Of a stretch of DNA of 38,278 nt, positions 25,561-34,643 are shown one piece after another. The DNA comes from an uncultured Chromatiaceae bacterium (GTDB lineage: Bacteria > Pseudomonadota > Gammaproteobacteria > Chromatiales > Chromatiaceae): NCBI GenBank assembly GCA_937923175.1, contig CALALB010000013.1:1-38278 (forward strand), in the 5' to 3' direction. Position 1 is the stretch's first letter; every line of letters begins with the position of its first letter. The notes under the pieces were generated by a model, which worked only from the letters and a program-made list of their open reading frames with translations, made no database searches and was not told the origin of the DNA. A program made the position numbers and the translations under genes.

Positions 25561-26379
25561 CTATTTGCAGGTTTTACTGTCTTCCGGCTGATCAAAGGCG
25601 ACCCCGGGTGTGCCCAGCATAAAGGTCGCCGTATCCCAGGCCGCCCAGGTGGCAGGATCAGTAAAGTCGACAGGCGTTGTGTTGGTCGCTGTAGCGGTCG
25701 TCGGCGAGCTCGCGATGATTCCGGTGAGGCTCCAAACCCCCTTGATCGCCCCGTCAAACCGGATATAGCTGCGCAGGAGCTGTTCGGAGATCTTGCCTGA
25801 ACCCAGGTTCTCGTTGGCGGAGAGATACAGATGGATTGCTGGGTCGATATCCGAAATCTCGGCAAGCGGGATCAAGGCGATTGAGCCACTGCTGCCTAAG
25901 CCGCTGCTCGGGGCTGAGCGAACGACGGCCCAAACCTTAGGATCACAGGGGACCACGGCGCTCGTGGGATTCAGAGGATCTTGAAGACAGGGCGGGGAAA
26001 ACGGGTTGCTCGCCCAGTTTGGATCATCGGCGAGTACCCCTAAGGCATTGGGGTTATAAAAGAATAGATAAACATCGCGGATATCTGAGCGGTCTTTGGT
26101 TTTATCCTTGTTGGTCTTGACCTTGCCAGCGTCATAATCAAGCTTGAAGGCGACCACATCCTGTTTGAGTTCGCTCTCGTCGTTGCAGGGGGTATAAACG
26201 GTCGTCGAGGGTTTGGTTTTATCCTTCGACATCTGCTCAGCTAGGCTGCCCTTTGGCCGGGAAGGGGTGATCTTCATCGTATAGGCATAGGGCTTGGTCG
26301 TGGTCTGGGCAGCGACCTCGAGTACGGTACCACCCAAGGCGAGACTACAAGCAAGAGACAGGATGAACGGCCGGTTCAT
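25561..26379 (-). CDS. Secreted protein of unknown function
   Basis: I do not recognise this 272-residue protein. A clean signal peptide is visible (MNRPFILSLACSLALGGTVL, cleavage probably after VLEVAAQ), so it should be periplasmic or secreted. A Lys/Asp-rich stretch at about 75-95 (KTNKDKTKDRSD) is followed by a more compact part. Four cysteines remain in the mature chain (CNDE, PCLQ, PCDP and the C-terminal TCK), enough for two disulfides. The middle holds a low-complexity Ser/Thr/Ala run near 222-236. GGAG lies 8 nt before the ATG. Neighbours (a cell-wall hydrolase on one side, a membrane protein on the other) give no clear hint. Confidence 0.7.
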   Translation of the reverse strand: MNRPFILSLACSLALGGTVLEVAAQTTTKPYAYTMKITPSRPKGSLAEQMSKDKTKPSTTVYTPCNDESELKQDVVAFKLDYDAGKVKTNKDKTKDRSDIRDVYLFFYNPNALGVLADDPNWASNPFSPPCLQDPLNPTSAVVPCDPKVWAVVRSAPSSGLGSSGSIALIPLAEISDIDPAIHLYLSANENLGSGKISEQLLRSYIRFDGAIKGVWSLTGIIASSPTTATATNTTPVDFTDPATWAAWDTATFMLGTPGVAFDQPEDSKTCK

Positions 26380-26566
26380 GATCGAGGCTCCGTTAGAGTA
26401 AGATGGGATCGTCCAATACCTTGATTGGTTGAGCGATTGGATATCGAGCACACATCCCTCGCCTCAACCTCAAGCATCACCTAAAATATAACGGCTGGCT
26501 GGCAAATCATTTGAGCGCAAGTCCCCATTATGGGTGTTATCTCAAACGGGGTTGTAAGGGATCTCT

Positions 26567-26926
26567 ATGATCATTGGTCAGAATTCGACCATCCGGAAGA
26601 TGCGCCCCCTGGCGATGATCCTAGGCGTTTGGCGTTGGCTTGGACTCTGGCGCAGCCTGGGCGTTGTGCTCGTGCTGTGGTTGTCCGTGTTGCTGGCGAT
26701 CGATGCACTCTATCCGATTGATGTCCGCGGCTATTTTCTGTCGGCCTTGCTGATCCTCGGCTATATCCTGCCTCTGTTATTGGCATTTGACCGGCAACAC
26801 AGGCGGCGGCTGATCATCGCAATGCTGAATGTATTGTTCGGCTGGACGATCATCGGCTGGTTTGTCTTGCTGTTTTGGTCGCTGCTCCAGGACGAACAGA
26901 CAGCTGGCGGTTCGACTGTCGGCTGA
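26567..26926 (+). CDS. Small membrane protein, superinfection-immunity (Imm) family-like
   Basis: A 119-residue protein with three hydrophobic segments (about 27-47, 55-74 and 84-108). The last one, AMLNVLFGWTIIGWFVLLFW, together with the preceding RQHRRR, has the pattern of the superinfection immunity domain named after phage T4 Imm. Proteins of this family are also common in bacterial chromosomes, where their role is unknown. The start may be 26567 or the ATG at 26600. It stands alone, divergent from the unknown secreted protein and convergent with the EF-G-like gene. No phage gene is near. Confidence 0.6.
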   Translation: MIIGQNSTIRKMRPLAMILGVWRWLGLWRSLGVVLVLWLSVLLAIDALYPIDVRGYFLSALLILGYILPLLLAFDRQHRRRLIIAMLNVLFGWTIIGWFVLLFWSLLQDEQTAGGSTVG

Positions 26927-26952
26927 TCGGGGGTGGCTGGCTGCGCTCAGGC

Positions 26953-26984
26953 AAAAGGGGGCGCGCGCCCGGGCTTACGCCCCC
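26953..26984 (-). terminator. Intrinsic terminator of the EF-G-like gene
   Basis: On the minus strand, GGGGGCG (26984-26978) pairs with CGCCCCC (26963-26957), a 7-bp all-GC stem, directly followed by TTTT (26956-26953). It begins 11 nt after the stop of the EF-G-like gene. The plus-strand membrane gene also ends just before it, but lacks a T-run in its direction. Confidence 0.65.
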
Positions 26985-26994
26985 GCCGTTGCCC

Positions 26995-29040
26995 TCAATC
27001 CTCGGCGCGCTGATAGGCATCCACGAGTTGTTTTTGGATATGAGCTGGGACTGGCTCATAGCGGCTGAGCTCGATGCTATAGGTCCCCTCGCCGCCGGTC
27101 AGCGATTTTAGGCGGGCGTCGTAATCGCGCAGCTCGGCAAGGGGCACCTCGCCCTCGATCAGGATGCGCCCATGCCCCTGGGATTCGCTGCCGCTCACTC
27201 GCCCGCGCCGGCTGGAGAGATCGCCGGCGAGATCGCCCATCGCATTCTCTTGGGCGCTGATGCGGATCTTAACGATGGGCTCGAGGACTACAGGTTGGGC
27301 CTTGAGTACTGCATCGATAAACGCCTTGCGCCCAGCGGTCATGAAGGCAATATCCTTGGAATCGACCGGGTGATGTTTGCCATCATAGACCGTCACCCGA
27401 ATGTCTTGCATCGGATAGCCGGCGATCGCGCCTTCCTCTAAGACTTGCCGGATCCCCTTTTCGATTGAGGGCATGAAATTGCCGGGGATGGCGCCGCCCA
27501 CCACTGCATCGACAAACTCAAACCCGCCCCCACGCGGCAGGGGTTCCACGCGTAAAAAGACCTCGCCGAACTGTCCGGCGCCGCCGGTCTGTTTTTTATG
27601 CCGATGATGGCCTTCGGCCTTGGCCAGGATGGTTTCGCGATAAGGGATACTGGGTGGACGGGTCTCGACCTCGATCCGGAATTGCTCGGTCAACCGGCGC
27701 AGGATGATCCTCAGATGCGCCTCACCCAGACCGCGGATCACGGTCTCATTGGCGCTGGCGTTATGCTCGAGGTGACAACAAGGGTCCTCACTGCTCAATT
27801 TGGCCAGGGCATCGGCCAGCTTTTGCTCATCGCCGCGCTTCACGGGATTGATCGCCAGGCCGTACAGCGGCAGTGGGCATTCCATAGACCTGAGATGATA
27901 ATGGTCCTCGTCATGTGAATCATGGAGCACAGCGTTGAAGTGAATATCCTCGACGCGGGTGACTGCCAGGATATCACCGGGGACCCCCTCATCGACCTCG
28001 ATCAGGTCGTTGCCATGCACCCGGTAAAGATGATTGACCTTGAAGGGTTTTCGCGCATTCCCGATGAACAGCTGGCTCGCCGGGGTGATCCGCCCCTGGT
28101 GGATGCGGAAGATCCCAATCTTGCCTCGATAGGGGTCATTGATGACCTTAAAGACATGGGCCAGGGCGTGCAATTTGGGATCCGGGACCACCCGCACAGG
28201 TTCTAGCTCAGCGCCTTCACCCTTGACAAAGGGTGGAGGATTGCCCTCGGCTGGGTTGGGCATGAGGCGCGCGATGATCTCCAAAAGCTCAGGAATCCCC
28301 GTGCCAGTCAAGGCTGAGACATAGCAGATAGGGATCAGATGCGCCTCGCGCAGCGCCGTCTCGAAGGCATCATGGAGCTGTTCGGGCTTAAGCTCTTGCC
28401 CCTGCTCGAGATAGAGCTCCATCAAAGACTCATCGAGCTCGACGACCTGATCGATGATCTGGCGGTGTGCCTCCTCTATCGAGAAAAAGTCGGGTTGTCC
28501 TTGCCCAGGTCGGAAAAAACAATCGACCACCCTCTGGCCGTTATTCGCTGGTAGATTGATCGGTAGACACTCGGGGCCAAAGGTCTCGCGGATCTGGCGG
28601 GTGACCCCAGCCAAATCAACCTCCGGGGCGTCGATCTGGTTGATGATGATGACCCGGCAAAGATGGCGGTTGTCCGCGGCCTTCATCATGCGCAGGGTCA
28701 TGGGCTCGATCCCAAACCGCGCATTGATCACCAAGGCCGCAGTCTCGACCGCTGGCAGAACCGACAGGCTGCGCCCGAGAAAATCCGGATAACCTGGGGT
28801 GTCGATCAGATTGACGTGCTTGCCGCTGGTCGTGAAGCTGGTGATCGCAGCATCCAGCGAGTGCTGGAGTTCCCTTTCCAGGGGATCGAAATCGCAGACC
28901 GTGGTGCCCTTGGCAATATTACCAGGGATAGCGATGACCCCCGTGGCGGCGAGCAGGGCCTCGGCCAGGGTCGTTTTGCCAGCACCGGCATGGCCGACCA
29001 GGGCAAGGTTGCGAACGTCCTCGGCAGTGTAATCAGACAT
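26995..29040 (-). CDS. EF-G-like translation GTPase (FusA2/EF-G paralogue)
   Basis: A 681-residue five-domain GTPase of the elongation factor G superfamily. The P-loop is GHAGAGKTT (16-24) rather than the GHIDAGKTT of canonical EF-G; G3 is DTPGYPDF and G4 is NQID rather than NKID. Domains III to V are present, with VGGAIPGNFMPSIEKGI late in the protein. These variations are typical of the EF-G paralogue group whose ribosomal role is not settled; it is not the main EF-G. AGGA lies 7 nt before the ATG at 29040. The gene is monocistronic, with a good terminator downstream. Confidence 0.88.
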   Translation of the reverse strand: MSDYTAEDVRNLALVGHAGAGKTTLAEALLAATGVIAIPGNIAKGTTVCDFDPLERELQHSLDAAITSFTTSGKHVNLIDTPGYPDFLGRSLSVLPAVETAALVINARFGIEPMTLRMMKAADNRHLCRVIIINQIDAPEVDLAGVTRQIRETFGPECLPINLPANNGQRVVDCFFRPGQGQPDFFSIEEAHRQIIDQVVELDESLMELYLEQGQELKPEQLHDAFETALREAHLIPICYVSALTGTGIPELLEIIARLMPNPAEGNPPPFVKGEGAELEPVRVVPDPKLHALAHVFKVINDPYRGKIGIFRIHQGRITPASQLFIGNARKPFKVNHLYRVHGNDLIEVDEGVPGDILAVTRVEDIHFNAVLHDSHDEDHYHLRSMECPLPLYGLAINPVKRGDEQKLADALAKLSSEDPCCHLEHNASANETVIRGLGEAHLRIILRRLTEQFRIEVETRPPSIPYRETILAKAEGHHRHKKQTGGAGQFGEVFLRVEPLPRGGGFEFVDAVVGGAIPGNFMPSIEKGIRQVLEEGAIAGYPMQDIRVTVYDGKHHPVDSKDIAFMTAGRKAFIDAVLKAQPVVLEPIVKIRISAQENAMGDLAGDLSSRRGRVSGSESQGHGRILIEGEVPLAELRDYDARLKSLTGGEGTYSIELSRYEPVPAHIQKQLVDAYQRAED

Positions 29041-29222
29041 CGTGGATCCTGGCGTGACGCTTGGGTAAGGATTCGGGCGCACCGCGCCCACCGGCGCTCC
29101 TTGAGAAGGGGGCGCACTTATACTGTAACATCAGATGCAGACTGGTTCCGCTTGGCGTTGAGGGTTGCTGAGCGGCTCGAGGATCATGCCAACAAGTCCG
29201 ACTTAGGCTAAAGATCGCTCGG

Positions 29223-29249
29223 GCAGCTACAATCTAGCATTGTAGCTGC
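29223..29249. repeat. Perfect 11-bp inverted repeat upstream of the PEBP-family gene
   Basis: GCAGCTACAAT (29223-29233) and its exact reverse complement ATTGTAGCTGC (29239-29249) flank the 5-nt spacer CTAGC. It ends 8 bp before the GGAGG Shine-Dalgarno of the next gene. There is no T-run, so it is not a standard terminator. A repressor operator or a 5'-leader hairpin controlling translation would fit. Confidence 0.6.
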
Positions 29250-29270
29250 ATCTACTCGGAGGAGCATGTG

Positions 29271-29753
29271 ATGGGGCTGATCCTGAAATCCACTGCCTTT
29301 ACCGATGGGGGAGGAATCCCTGCGCGCTATACCTGCGATGGTTTGGACAGTTCGCCGCCATTGCACTGGGAGGGGGTGCCGGAGGGCACGCGCAGCCTGG
29401 TGCTGATCGTCGATGATCCGGATGCCCCGGATCCCAAGGCCCCGCGGATGGTTTGGGACCATTGGATCCTGTATAACCTGCCGCCTGACTGCCCAGGTTT
29501 GCCTGAGGATGCGGCGCGTTCTGGCCTGCCGGCCGGCACTGGGCAGGGGCTCAATAGCTGGGGCAGAATCGATTATGGCGGACCCTGTCCGCCGATCGGT
29601 CGGCATCGTTATTTCCATCGGCTGTATGCCTTGGATGTCCGTCTGCCCAATGAACTCGGCACGCCCACTAAGGATCGATTGCTGCTGGCCATGGAAGACC
29701 ATATCCTGGCCCGCGCCGAGCTAGTCGGCACCTATGAGCGAGGCCGGCGCTAG
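29271..29753 (+). CDS. YbhB/YbcL-type PEBP (Raf kinase inhibitor-like) protein
   Basis: A 160-residue protein of the phosphatidylethanolamine-binding protein family, a compact anion- or lipid-binding fold. The two signatures are present: VDDPDAPDPKAPRMVWDHWI (about 46-65) and GPCPPIGRHRYFHRLYALD (about 104-122). Bacterial members have no firmly known function. GGAGGAG precedes an overlapping set of starts; the ATG at 29271 is chosen, with a GTG at 29268 just before it. A perfect inverted repeat lies directly upstream. The gene ends 2 bp before the convergent ccmI stop. Confidence 0.88.
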   Translation: MGLILKSTAFTDGGGIPARYTCDGLDSSPPLHWEGVPEGTRSLVLIVDDPDAPDPKAPRMVWDHWILYNLPPDCPGLPEDAARSGLPAGTGQGLNSWGRIDYGGPCPPIGRHRYFHRLYALDVRLPNELGTPTKDRLLLAMEDHILARAELVGTYERGRR

Positions 29754-29755
29754 CG

Positions 29756-30976
29756 CTAGGGGCGGACCTGATCGATCTTGAGTTCGAGCGGCTCGCTGCC
29801 CCTTTGAACCGGGCCTGATTCGCCGAATAGATCGCCCGGCCGAGGCGTAGCCTCGCCGCTGCGCGAGACCCGGGCCCCGACCCGATATGACTCAAAGGCC
29901 GAGAGCTGCAAGCCTGGATTCATCGCCTGGCTATCGTCGAGGGTGACGGTCGCCGGCAGATCCTTGACCCTAAGCCGTTGGACGGCAAGCGGCATTGGGG
30001 GACCGACAGTAGCACGGGCAAAGACAAAGACCGTATCATCGGGCAGCACCCGGTCGGCCAATTTGGGATCAAGACTGACCCGAATGATCAGACGAGCGCC
30101 GGCCGCTGGGCCATTGCTGACTGATTGGGGGGGACCGCTGTCTGAGGTGACAGGCATCCCTGCCCGGCGTCTGGCCTCGTCCATCATCTGTTTGATGTTT
30201 TGTGCCTCCTCGCTCCCCGGTTCAAGCCCATCCAGGATCCCTTGCCACAGGTTGAGCGCCGACTGATATTGCCCGCGCTGAAAGGCAACCAGGCCAGAGA
30301 ACCAACGGGCATCGGCACTTTTCGGTTCCAACGCGAGCGCTGCCGCAATCAGCTCAGCAGGACGACCAAGCAGGCTTTTGTTGGGATCCGCCAAACCGAG
30401 CGCCTCCGCATAGGCAAGCAAAACCTCGACGGACTGGGGGGCAAGTGCATAGGCGCGTTCCATCGCCTTGACTGCAGCCGCCGGCTGATCGATGGCGAGA
30501 TAGGTCCGCCCAAGCATCAGCCATCCTTCGAGATGATCGGGCTCTTGGTTAAGCCGATGTTCGAGCCGAGCGATCAGTTCAGCAAGGGGTGTTGAGCCTA
30601 GATCCGGCAGGCCAGTGATCAGATCGGGACGCCCCGTCTGAAGATAGGCGAATATGCTGGCGAGGGGGAGTAGGGCAGTGAGCGCCAGCGCCAGTACCCA
30701 AGGGCGGCGGGCAGGGACGCTGAGACTCTCGTTGCCCTTGAGTTCGGCAAGGAGCTCGCGTTCGAGATCACGGCGCGCAGATTCATATTGGTCCTGATCA
30801 AGGAGACCGGAGCTGAGATCCGTCTCCAGCTCTTTTAGACGCTGGCGGAAGACCTCGAGGTTCATGTGATCCTGATCCACTGTCGCGGTCTGTGCCAGGG
30901 GAGGGTTGCGCAGCAAGGGGATGGCGATGAAGGCGAGGGTGATTACGCCGCCGGCAAGGGTCCAAAAAAGCATCAT
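29756..30976 (-). CDS. ccmI: CcmI, apocytochrome c chaperone
   Basis: Presents apocytochrome c to the heme lyase of the System I maturation pathway. It has 406 residues. Two membrane helices (about 3-21 and 92-112) flank a cytoplasmic helical domain with the family pattern DLSSGLLDQDQYESARRDLERELLAE near residues 53-78. A periplasmic TPR region (about 140-265) carries LAIDQPAAAVKAMERAYAL, and a C-terminal beta-rich domain follows. The start is an ATG at 30976 or 30973, or a GTG at 30982; no good Shine-Dalgarno is visible. It is the last gene of the ccm operon, 88 bp after ccmH. Confidence 0.9.
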   Translation of the reverse strand: MMLFWTLAGGVITLAFIAIPLLRNPPLAQTATVDQDHMNLEVFRQRLKELETDLSSGLLDQDQYESARRDLERELLAELKGNESLSVPARRPWVLALALTALLPLASIFAYLQTGRPDLITGLPDLGSTPLAELIARLEHRLNQEPDHLEGWLMLGRTYLAIDQPAAAVKAMERAYALAPQSVEVLLAYAEALGLADPNKSLLGRPAELIAAALALEPKSADARWFSGLVAFQRGQYQSALNLWQGILDGLEPGSEEAQNIKQMMDEARRRAGMPVTSDSGPPQSVSNGPAAGARLIIRVSLDPKLADRVLPDDTVFVFARATVGPPMPLAVQRLRVKDLPATVTLDDSQAMNPGLQLSAFESYRVGARVSRSGEATPRPGDLFGESGPVQRGSEPLELKIDQVRP

Positions 30977-31064
30977 AGTCACTGAGGTGAAACCCCGAAT
31001 AAAACCGTCATGGCAGGCCGTATCGTCCTAAGCCCTGAAGACTGCCCAATGACACGACCGATCT

Positions 31065-31568
31065 TTAGCGCAAATACTGATTATGGCCTTGGCCGTTTTG
31101 GGCCAGAAGCTGGCTCAAGCGGGCGCGTTCCTCCTCGGTAAGGCCGCGTTCGGGCTCGGTCTGTTTGCGTCTGAGAGTCCGGATGAACAGATAGCCGCCT
31201 GTGCCCACCAAGAGCAGCGGCCCTAGCCAGATCAGCAGGGTCGAGGGCTTCAGGGGTGGATCGTAAAGAATAAACTCGCCATAGCGGGCCACGAGGAAAT
31301 CGATGATCTCATCGCGGCCTTGTCCCTCCTGCATGCGGCGATAGATCTCACGGCGCAGATCCTGGGCAACGCTGGCCTGGGAGCTGGCAAGGGATTCATT
31401 CTGACAGACGACACAGCGCAGTTCGGCGATCAGGTCGCGAAACTCGGCGGACCGTTTGGGATCCTCAAACCCGAACTCTTCCAGCGTATAGGCCGGTGCC
31501 GGCCGATCCAGCAGGATTCCGCTCAAAAGCAAGACAAGACAGGCGATCGTGATCCTGCGCTGGCTCAT
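31065..31568 (-). CDS. ccmH: CcmH, apocytochrome c thiol oxidoreductase/heme lyase subunit
   Basis: A periplasmic membrane-anchored thiol protein that reduces or holds the heme-binding cysteines of apocytochrome c. It has 167 residues. A signal peptide covers about 1-26. The redox motif is LRCVVCQNESLASSQA with C52 and C55. A C-terminal helix (about 107-128) anchors it. This is the short CcmH form, with the TPR domain carried separately by ccmI. The ATG overlaps the ccmG stop in an ATGA. Confidence 0.94.
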   Translation of the reverse strand: MSQRRITIACLVLLLSGILLDRPAPAYTLEEFGFEDPKRSAEFRDLIAELRCVVCQNESLASSQASVAQDLRREIYRRMQEGQGRDEIIDFLVARYGEFILYDPPLKPSTLLIWLGPLLLVGTGGYLFIRTLRRKQTEPERGLTEEERARLSQLLAQNGQGHNQYLR

Positions 31569-32149
31569 GGCGTCTGATCCCGATAGCGTTCGATGACGGG
31601 TTTGATCTCTGTCTCCCAGACCTGGGCATCGATCGGGCCGACCCGCTTATGGCGGATGATCCCCTGGGCATCGACGACGAAGGTCTCGGGCGCGCCATAG
31701 ACCCCCCAGTCGATCCCCGCGCGATTGTCGGGGTCATAAAGGATCAACGCATAGGGATCACCGAAGCGTTTAAGCCAGGCCAGGGCATCGACGCGGTCAT
31801 CCTTCCAGTTGAACCCAATCAACCGGATCCCGTGTTCCCGAGCAATGCGCATGAGTTCGGCATGCTCGTCGCGGCATGCTGGACACCAGGAGGCCCAGAC
31901 ATTGACCAAGGAGACCTGGCCCAACAAGACCTCGCGGGTCAGGGTCTGGCCAGGATCCTTAAGCGAGGGAAGGGCGAACTCGGGCGCAGGTTTATCGATG
32001 AGCGGGGAGGGGATGTAATTTGCATCCTGACCCGTGCCCCGGATATAGAGGATATAAAACAACAGGCCAGCCACGGCTAAAAAGATCCCCAAGGGGATCA
32101 GGGCCCGGGTGGGCGGGTGCTGCATCTGATTTAGAGCCTCTTGATCCAT
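31565..32149 (-). CDS. ccmG: CcmG/DsbE, thioredoxin-like protein of cytochrome c maturation
   Basis: A membrane-anchored periplasmic thioredoxin that keeps the CXXCH cysteines of apocytochrome c reduced. It has 194 residues. A single N-terminal anchor (about 17-36) is followed by the thioredoxin domain with WASWCPACRDEH (C89 and C92) and the family GVYGAPETFVVD motif. The ATG at 32149 follows a GAGGT Shine-Dalgarno and starts 8 bp after the ccmF stop; an upstream ATG at 32164 would overlap ccmF by a few codons. Confidence 0.93.
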   Translation of the reverse strand: MDQEALNQMQHPPTRALIPLGIFLAVAGLLFYILYIRGTGQDANYIPSPLIDKPAPEFALPSLKDPGQTLTREVLLGQVSLVNVWASWCPACRDEHAELMRIAREHGIRLIGFNWKDDRVDALAWLKRFGDPYALILYDPDNRAGIDWGVYGAPETFVVDAQGIIRHKRVGPIDAQVWETEIKPVIERYRDQTP

Positions 32150-32156
32150 CCCGACC

Positions 32157-34139
32157 TCATGCATTGGTAGGGGCGACCCTGCTGGGTGCGGTAACGCCCT
32201 GATAGGCGAGACGATAACGCCGGTCGCTTGCAGCGAGGATGCCGCCGGCAGCCATGAACAGACAGCCCAGCCAGATCCAGCGCACATAGGGTTTGTAATA
32301 AAGCCGCACTGCCCAATCGCCTTGATCGCCTATCGGTTCACCTAGAGAGACATAGAGATCACGCAGCAGACCGGCATCGATCGCCGCCTCGGTCATCGGC
32401 ATCCCGCCCGAGACATAATGGCGCTTTTCGGGATAAAGCCGGGCGATCTGCCGCTCGCCTTGATAGATCGTAAAGTCGCCGCGGAAGGCCTGATAATTGG
32501 GGCCGGTGGCCGCGGTCACACCGTTGAATTCAAAACGAAAGCCCTCGACCTCGTGACTGGAGCCAGGTGAGAGCCGGACATCGGTTTCGCTGCCGCGGAT
32601 CGAGACGACAGTAGCACCGACGATAAAGACCGCAAGACCGAGATGCGCTAGCCACATGCCATAATAGCTGCGGCTATTGCTGAGATCTGGGCCTAGCCCC
32701 TGAAGCCCGCCCCGATGTTTTAGGCGATCCATCAGACTGAGCAGATGCGCTGCAACCAGCCAGACCGCCATCCCGATTCCTATACCTAAGGCCAGGCGAT
32801 CGGCCGAGATCCCGGGAACCAGGGTCCAGGCAAAGGCCAAGATCCCCAGGAGCAGGGCGATCCAGAGCGCCTTTACCAAGCGCCAGGGCTCATCATGTTT
32901 CCAGTGGGCATGCGGGCCAATGGCTATGGCCAAGACCAGGACCGGCGAGAGCGCCACAAACATCCGGTTAAACCAGGGAAAGCCGATTGAGATGCGCCCC
33001 AGCCCGAATGCCTCATAGATGAGCGGCGCGAGGGTTCCGAAGAGGACCAAGGCAGCAAGGATGGTCATCAACAGGTTATTGATCAACAATAGGGTCTCGC
33101 GCGAGACGAGATCAAAGCGCCCACCGCTGGTGATCCCTGGGGCCCGCCAGGCATAGAGCGCCAGAGAGCTGCCGATCACAATGCACAGGAACATCAGGAT
33201 AAAGACCCCGCGTGCCGGATCGCTGGCAAAGGCATGGACCGAGGTCAGGACACCGGAACGGACGAGAAAGGTGCCGAGCAGCGAGAGCGAAAAGGCCGAG
33301 ACCGCCAATAAGACCGTCCAGTTTTTGAAAGCAGAGCGCTTTTCGGTGACTGCCAACGAATGAATCAATGCAGTCCCCACCAGCCAGGGCATAAAAGAGG
33401 CATTCTCGACGGGGTCCCAAAACCACCACCCCCCCCAACCGAGCTCGTAGTAGGCCCACCAAGAGCCCAGGGCGATGCCGATGGTCAGAAAGACCCAGGC
33501 GATCGTGGTCCAGGGCCGCGACCAACGCGCCCAGGCTGCATCCAGGCGACCGCTGATTAGAGCGGCGATGGCAAAGGAAAAGGCCACCGAAAAGCCGACA
33601 TAGCCCATATAGAGCATGGGGGGATGGATGGCGAGACCGGGGTCCTGAAGCAGTGGATTGAGATCGCGTCCCTCGGCCGGCGCTGGAAAGATCCGCGCAA
33701 ATGGATTGGAGGTCAGCAGGACGAAGGCGAGAAAGCCGACCCCGATCATCCCTTGCACAGAGAGGACCCGCGCGACCATGGGCAGAGGCAGGCCGCGGCT
33801 GAAATGGGCAACCGCCGCACCCCAACCGGCCAGCATCAAGACCCAGAGCAACAGGGATCCCTCATGCCCACCCCAGATCGCCGAGATCTTATAGGGGGTC
33901 GGTAAGAGGGTATTCGAATTGGTCGCGATATAGACAACCGAAAAGTCATTGCGCACAAAGCTGACGAGCAGGCACAGGAAGGCAATACCGATCAGGGTCA
34001 ATTGCCCCCAGGCCAAGGGACGGCCGAGCATCATCCAATCCCGGTTGCCGGCCAGACTGCCAAGCAGGGGTACGCTGGCTTGGGTGAGAGCGAGCATGAG
34101 CGCCAGCCAGAGGGCAAAATGACCGAGCTCTGGGATCAT
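32157..34139 (-). CDS. ccmF: CcmF, heme lyase core subunit
   Basis: The integral-membrane cytochrome c synthetase of System I, which receives heme from CcmE and joins it to apocytochrome c with CcmH/I. It has 660 residues and about 15 hydrophobic segments. The tryptophan-rich motif GWGGWWFWDPVENASFMPWL (near 234-253) is complete, and the SIWGGHEGSLLLWVL segment near residue 87 carries a conserved histidine. A large periplasmic loop precedes the last helix. Its start overlaps the ccmE stop by one base. Confidence 0.96.
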   Translation of the reverse strand: MIPELGHFALWLALMLALTQASVPLLGSLAGNRDWMMLGRPLAWGQLTLIGIAFLCLLVSFVRNDFSVVYIATNSNTLLPTPYKISAIWGGHEGSLLLWVLMLAGWGAAVAHFSRGLPLPMVARVLSVQGMIGVGFLAFVLLTSNPFARIFPAPAEGRDLNPLLQDPGLAIHPPMLYMGYVGFSVAFSFAIAALISGRLDAAWARWSRPWTTIAWVFLTIGIALGSWWAYYELGWGGWWFWDPVENASFMPWLVGTALIHSLAVTEKRSAFKNWTVLLAVSAFSLSLLGTFLVRSGVLTSVHAFASDPARGVFILMFLCIVIGSSLALYAWRAPGITSGGRFDLVSRETLLLINNLLMTILAALVLFGTLAPLIYEAFGLGRISIGFPWFNRMFVALSPVLVLAIAIGPHAHWKHDEPWRLVKALWIALLLGILAFAWTLVPGISADRLALGIGIGMAVWLVAAHLLSLMDRLKHRGGLQGLGPDLSNSRSYYGMWLAHLGLAVFIVGATVVSIRGSETDVRLSPGSSHEVEGFRFEFNGVTAATGPNYQAFRGDFTIYQGERQIARLYPEKRHYVSGGMPMTEAAIDAGLLRDLYVSLGEPIGDQGDWAVRLYYKPYVRWIWLGCLFMAAGGILAASDRRYRLAYQGVTAPSRVAPTNA

Positions 34140-34621
34140 CAGTGGCTGGCCCCTGCGCTTTCAGCGGTTGGGGGGGTCTTGGTCTGGGAAACCCCCTCGG
34201 CATGAGCGGTCTGGAGTGTTTTGGCGACCTCAGGCGGCATATATTCCTCGTCGTGTTTGGCCAAGACCTCCTCGGCCTGGAAGACCCCATCGGGGCGTAA
34301 CCGTCCCTTGGCGACTGCACCTGCCCCTTCCTTGAACAGGTCGGGCAGGATGCCGGCATAGGCGACCTGGATGGTCGCGCGATTGTCGGTGACCGCAAAC
34401 TCGACTAAAAGCCCATTGCCCTGGCGTCGCAGAGTTCCCGGCTGAACCAGACCGCCGAGGCGAAAGACATGATCGAGCGGTGCCTCGCCCGCAATGACCT
34501 GGGAGGGCGAAAAGAAATAGGAGATATTGCTGTTCAGCGCGGTGATGGCCAAGGCTGAGGCCAGCCCGATCAAACCCAGCGCCAGACCAATGAGGATCAG
34601 CCGTTTCTGTCGTGCCTTCAT
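34139..34621 (-). CDS. ccmE: CcmE, heme chaperone
   Basis: A periplasmic membrane-anchored chaperone that binds heme covalently and hands it to CcmF. It has 160 residues. One N-terminal helix (about 8-28) precedes an OB-fold domain. The heme-binding motif is LAKHDEEYMPPEV, with H123 as the covalent ligand and Y127 as the axial ligand. The start at 34621 gives the family N-terminus MKARQKRLILIG; the frame is open upstream to 34714 inside ccmD. The C-terminal 30 residues are polar. Confidence 0.95.
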   Translation of the reverse strand: MKARQKRLILIGLALGLIGLASALAITALNSNISYFFSPSQVIAGEAPLDHVFRLGGLVQPGTLRRQGNGLLVEFAVTDNRATIQVAYAGILPDLFKEGAGAVAKGRLRPDGVFQAEEVLAKHDEEYMPPEVAKTLQTAHAEGVSQTKTPPTAESAGASH

Positions 34622-34643
34622 CGAGATCAGGCCCTCTGCAGAT

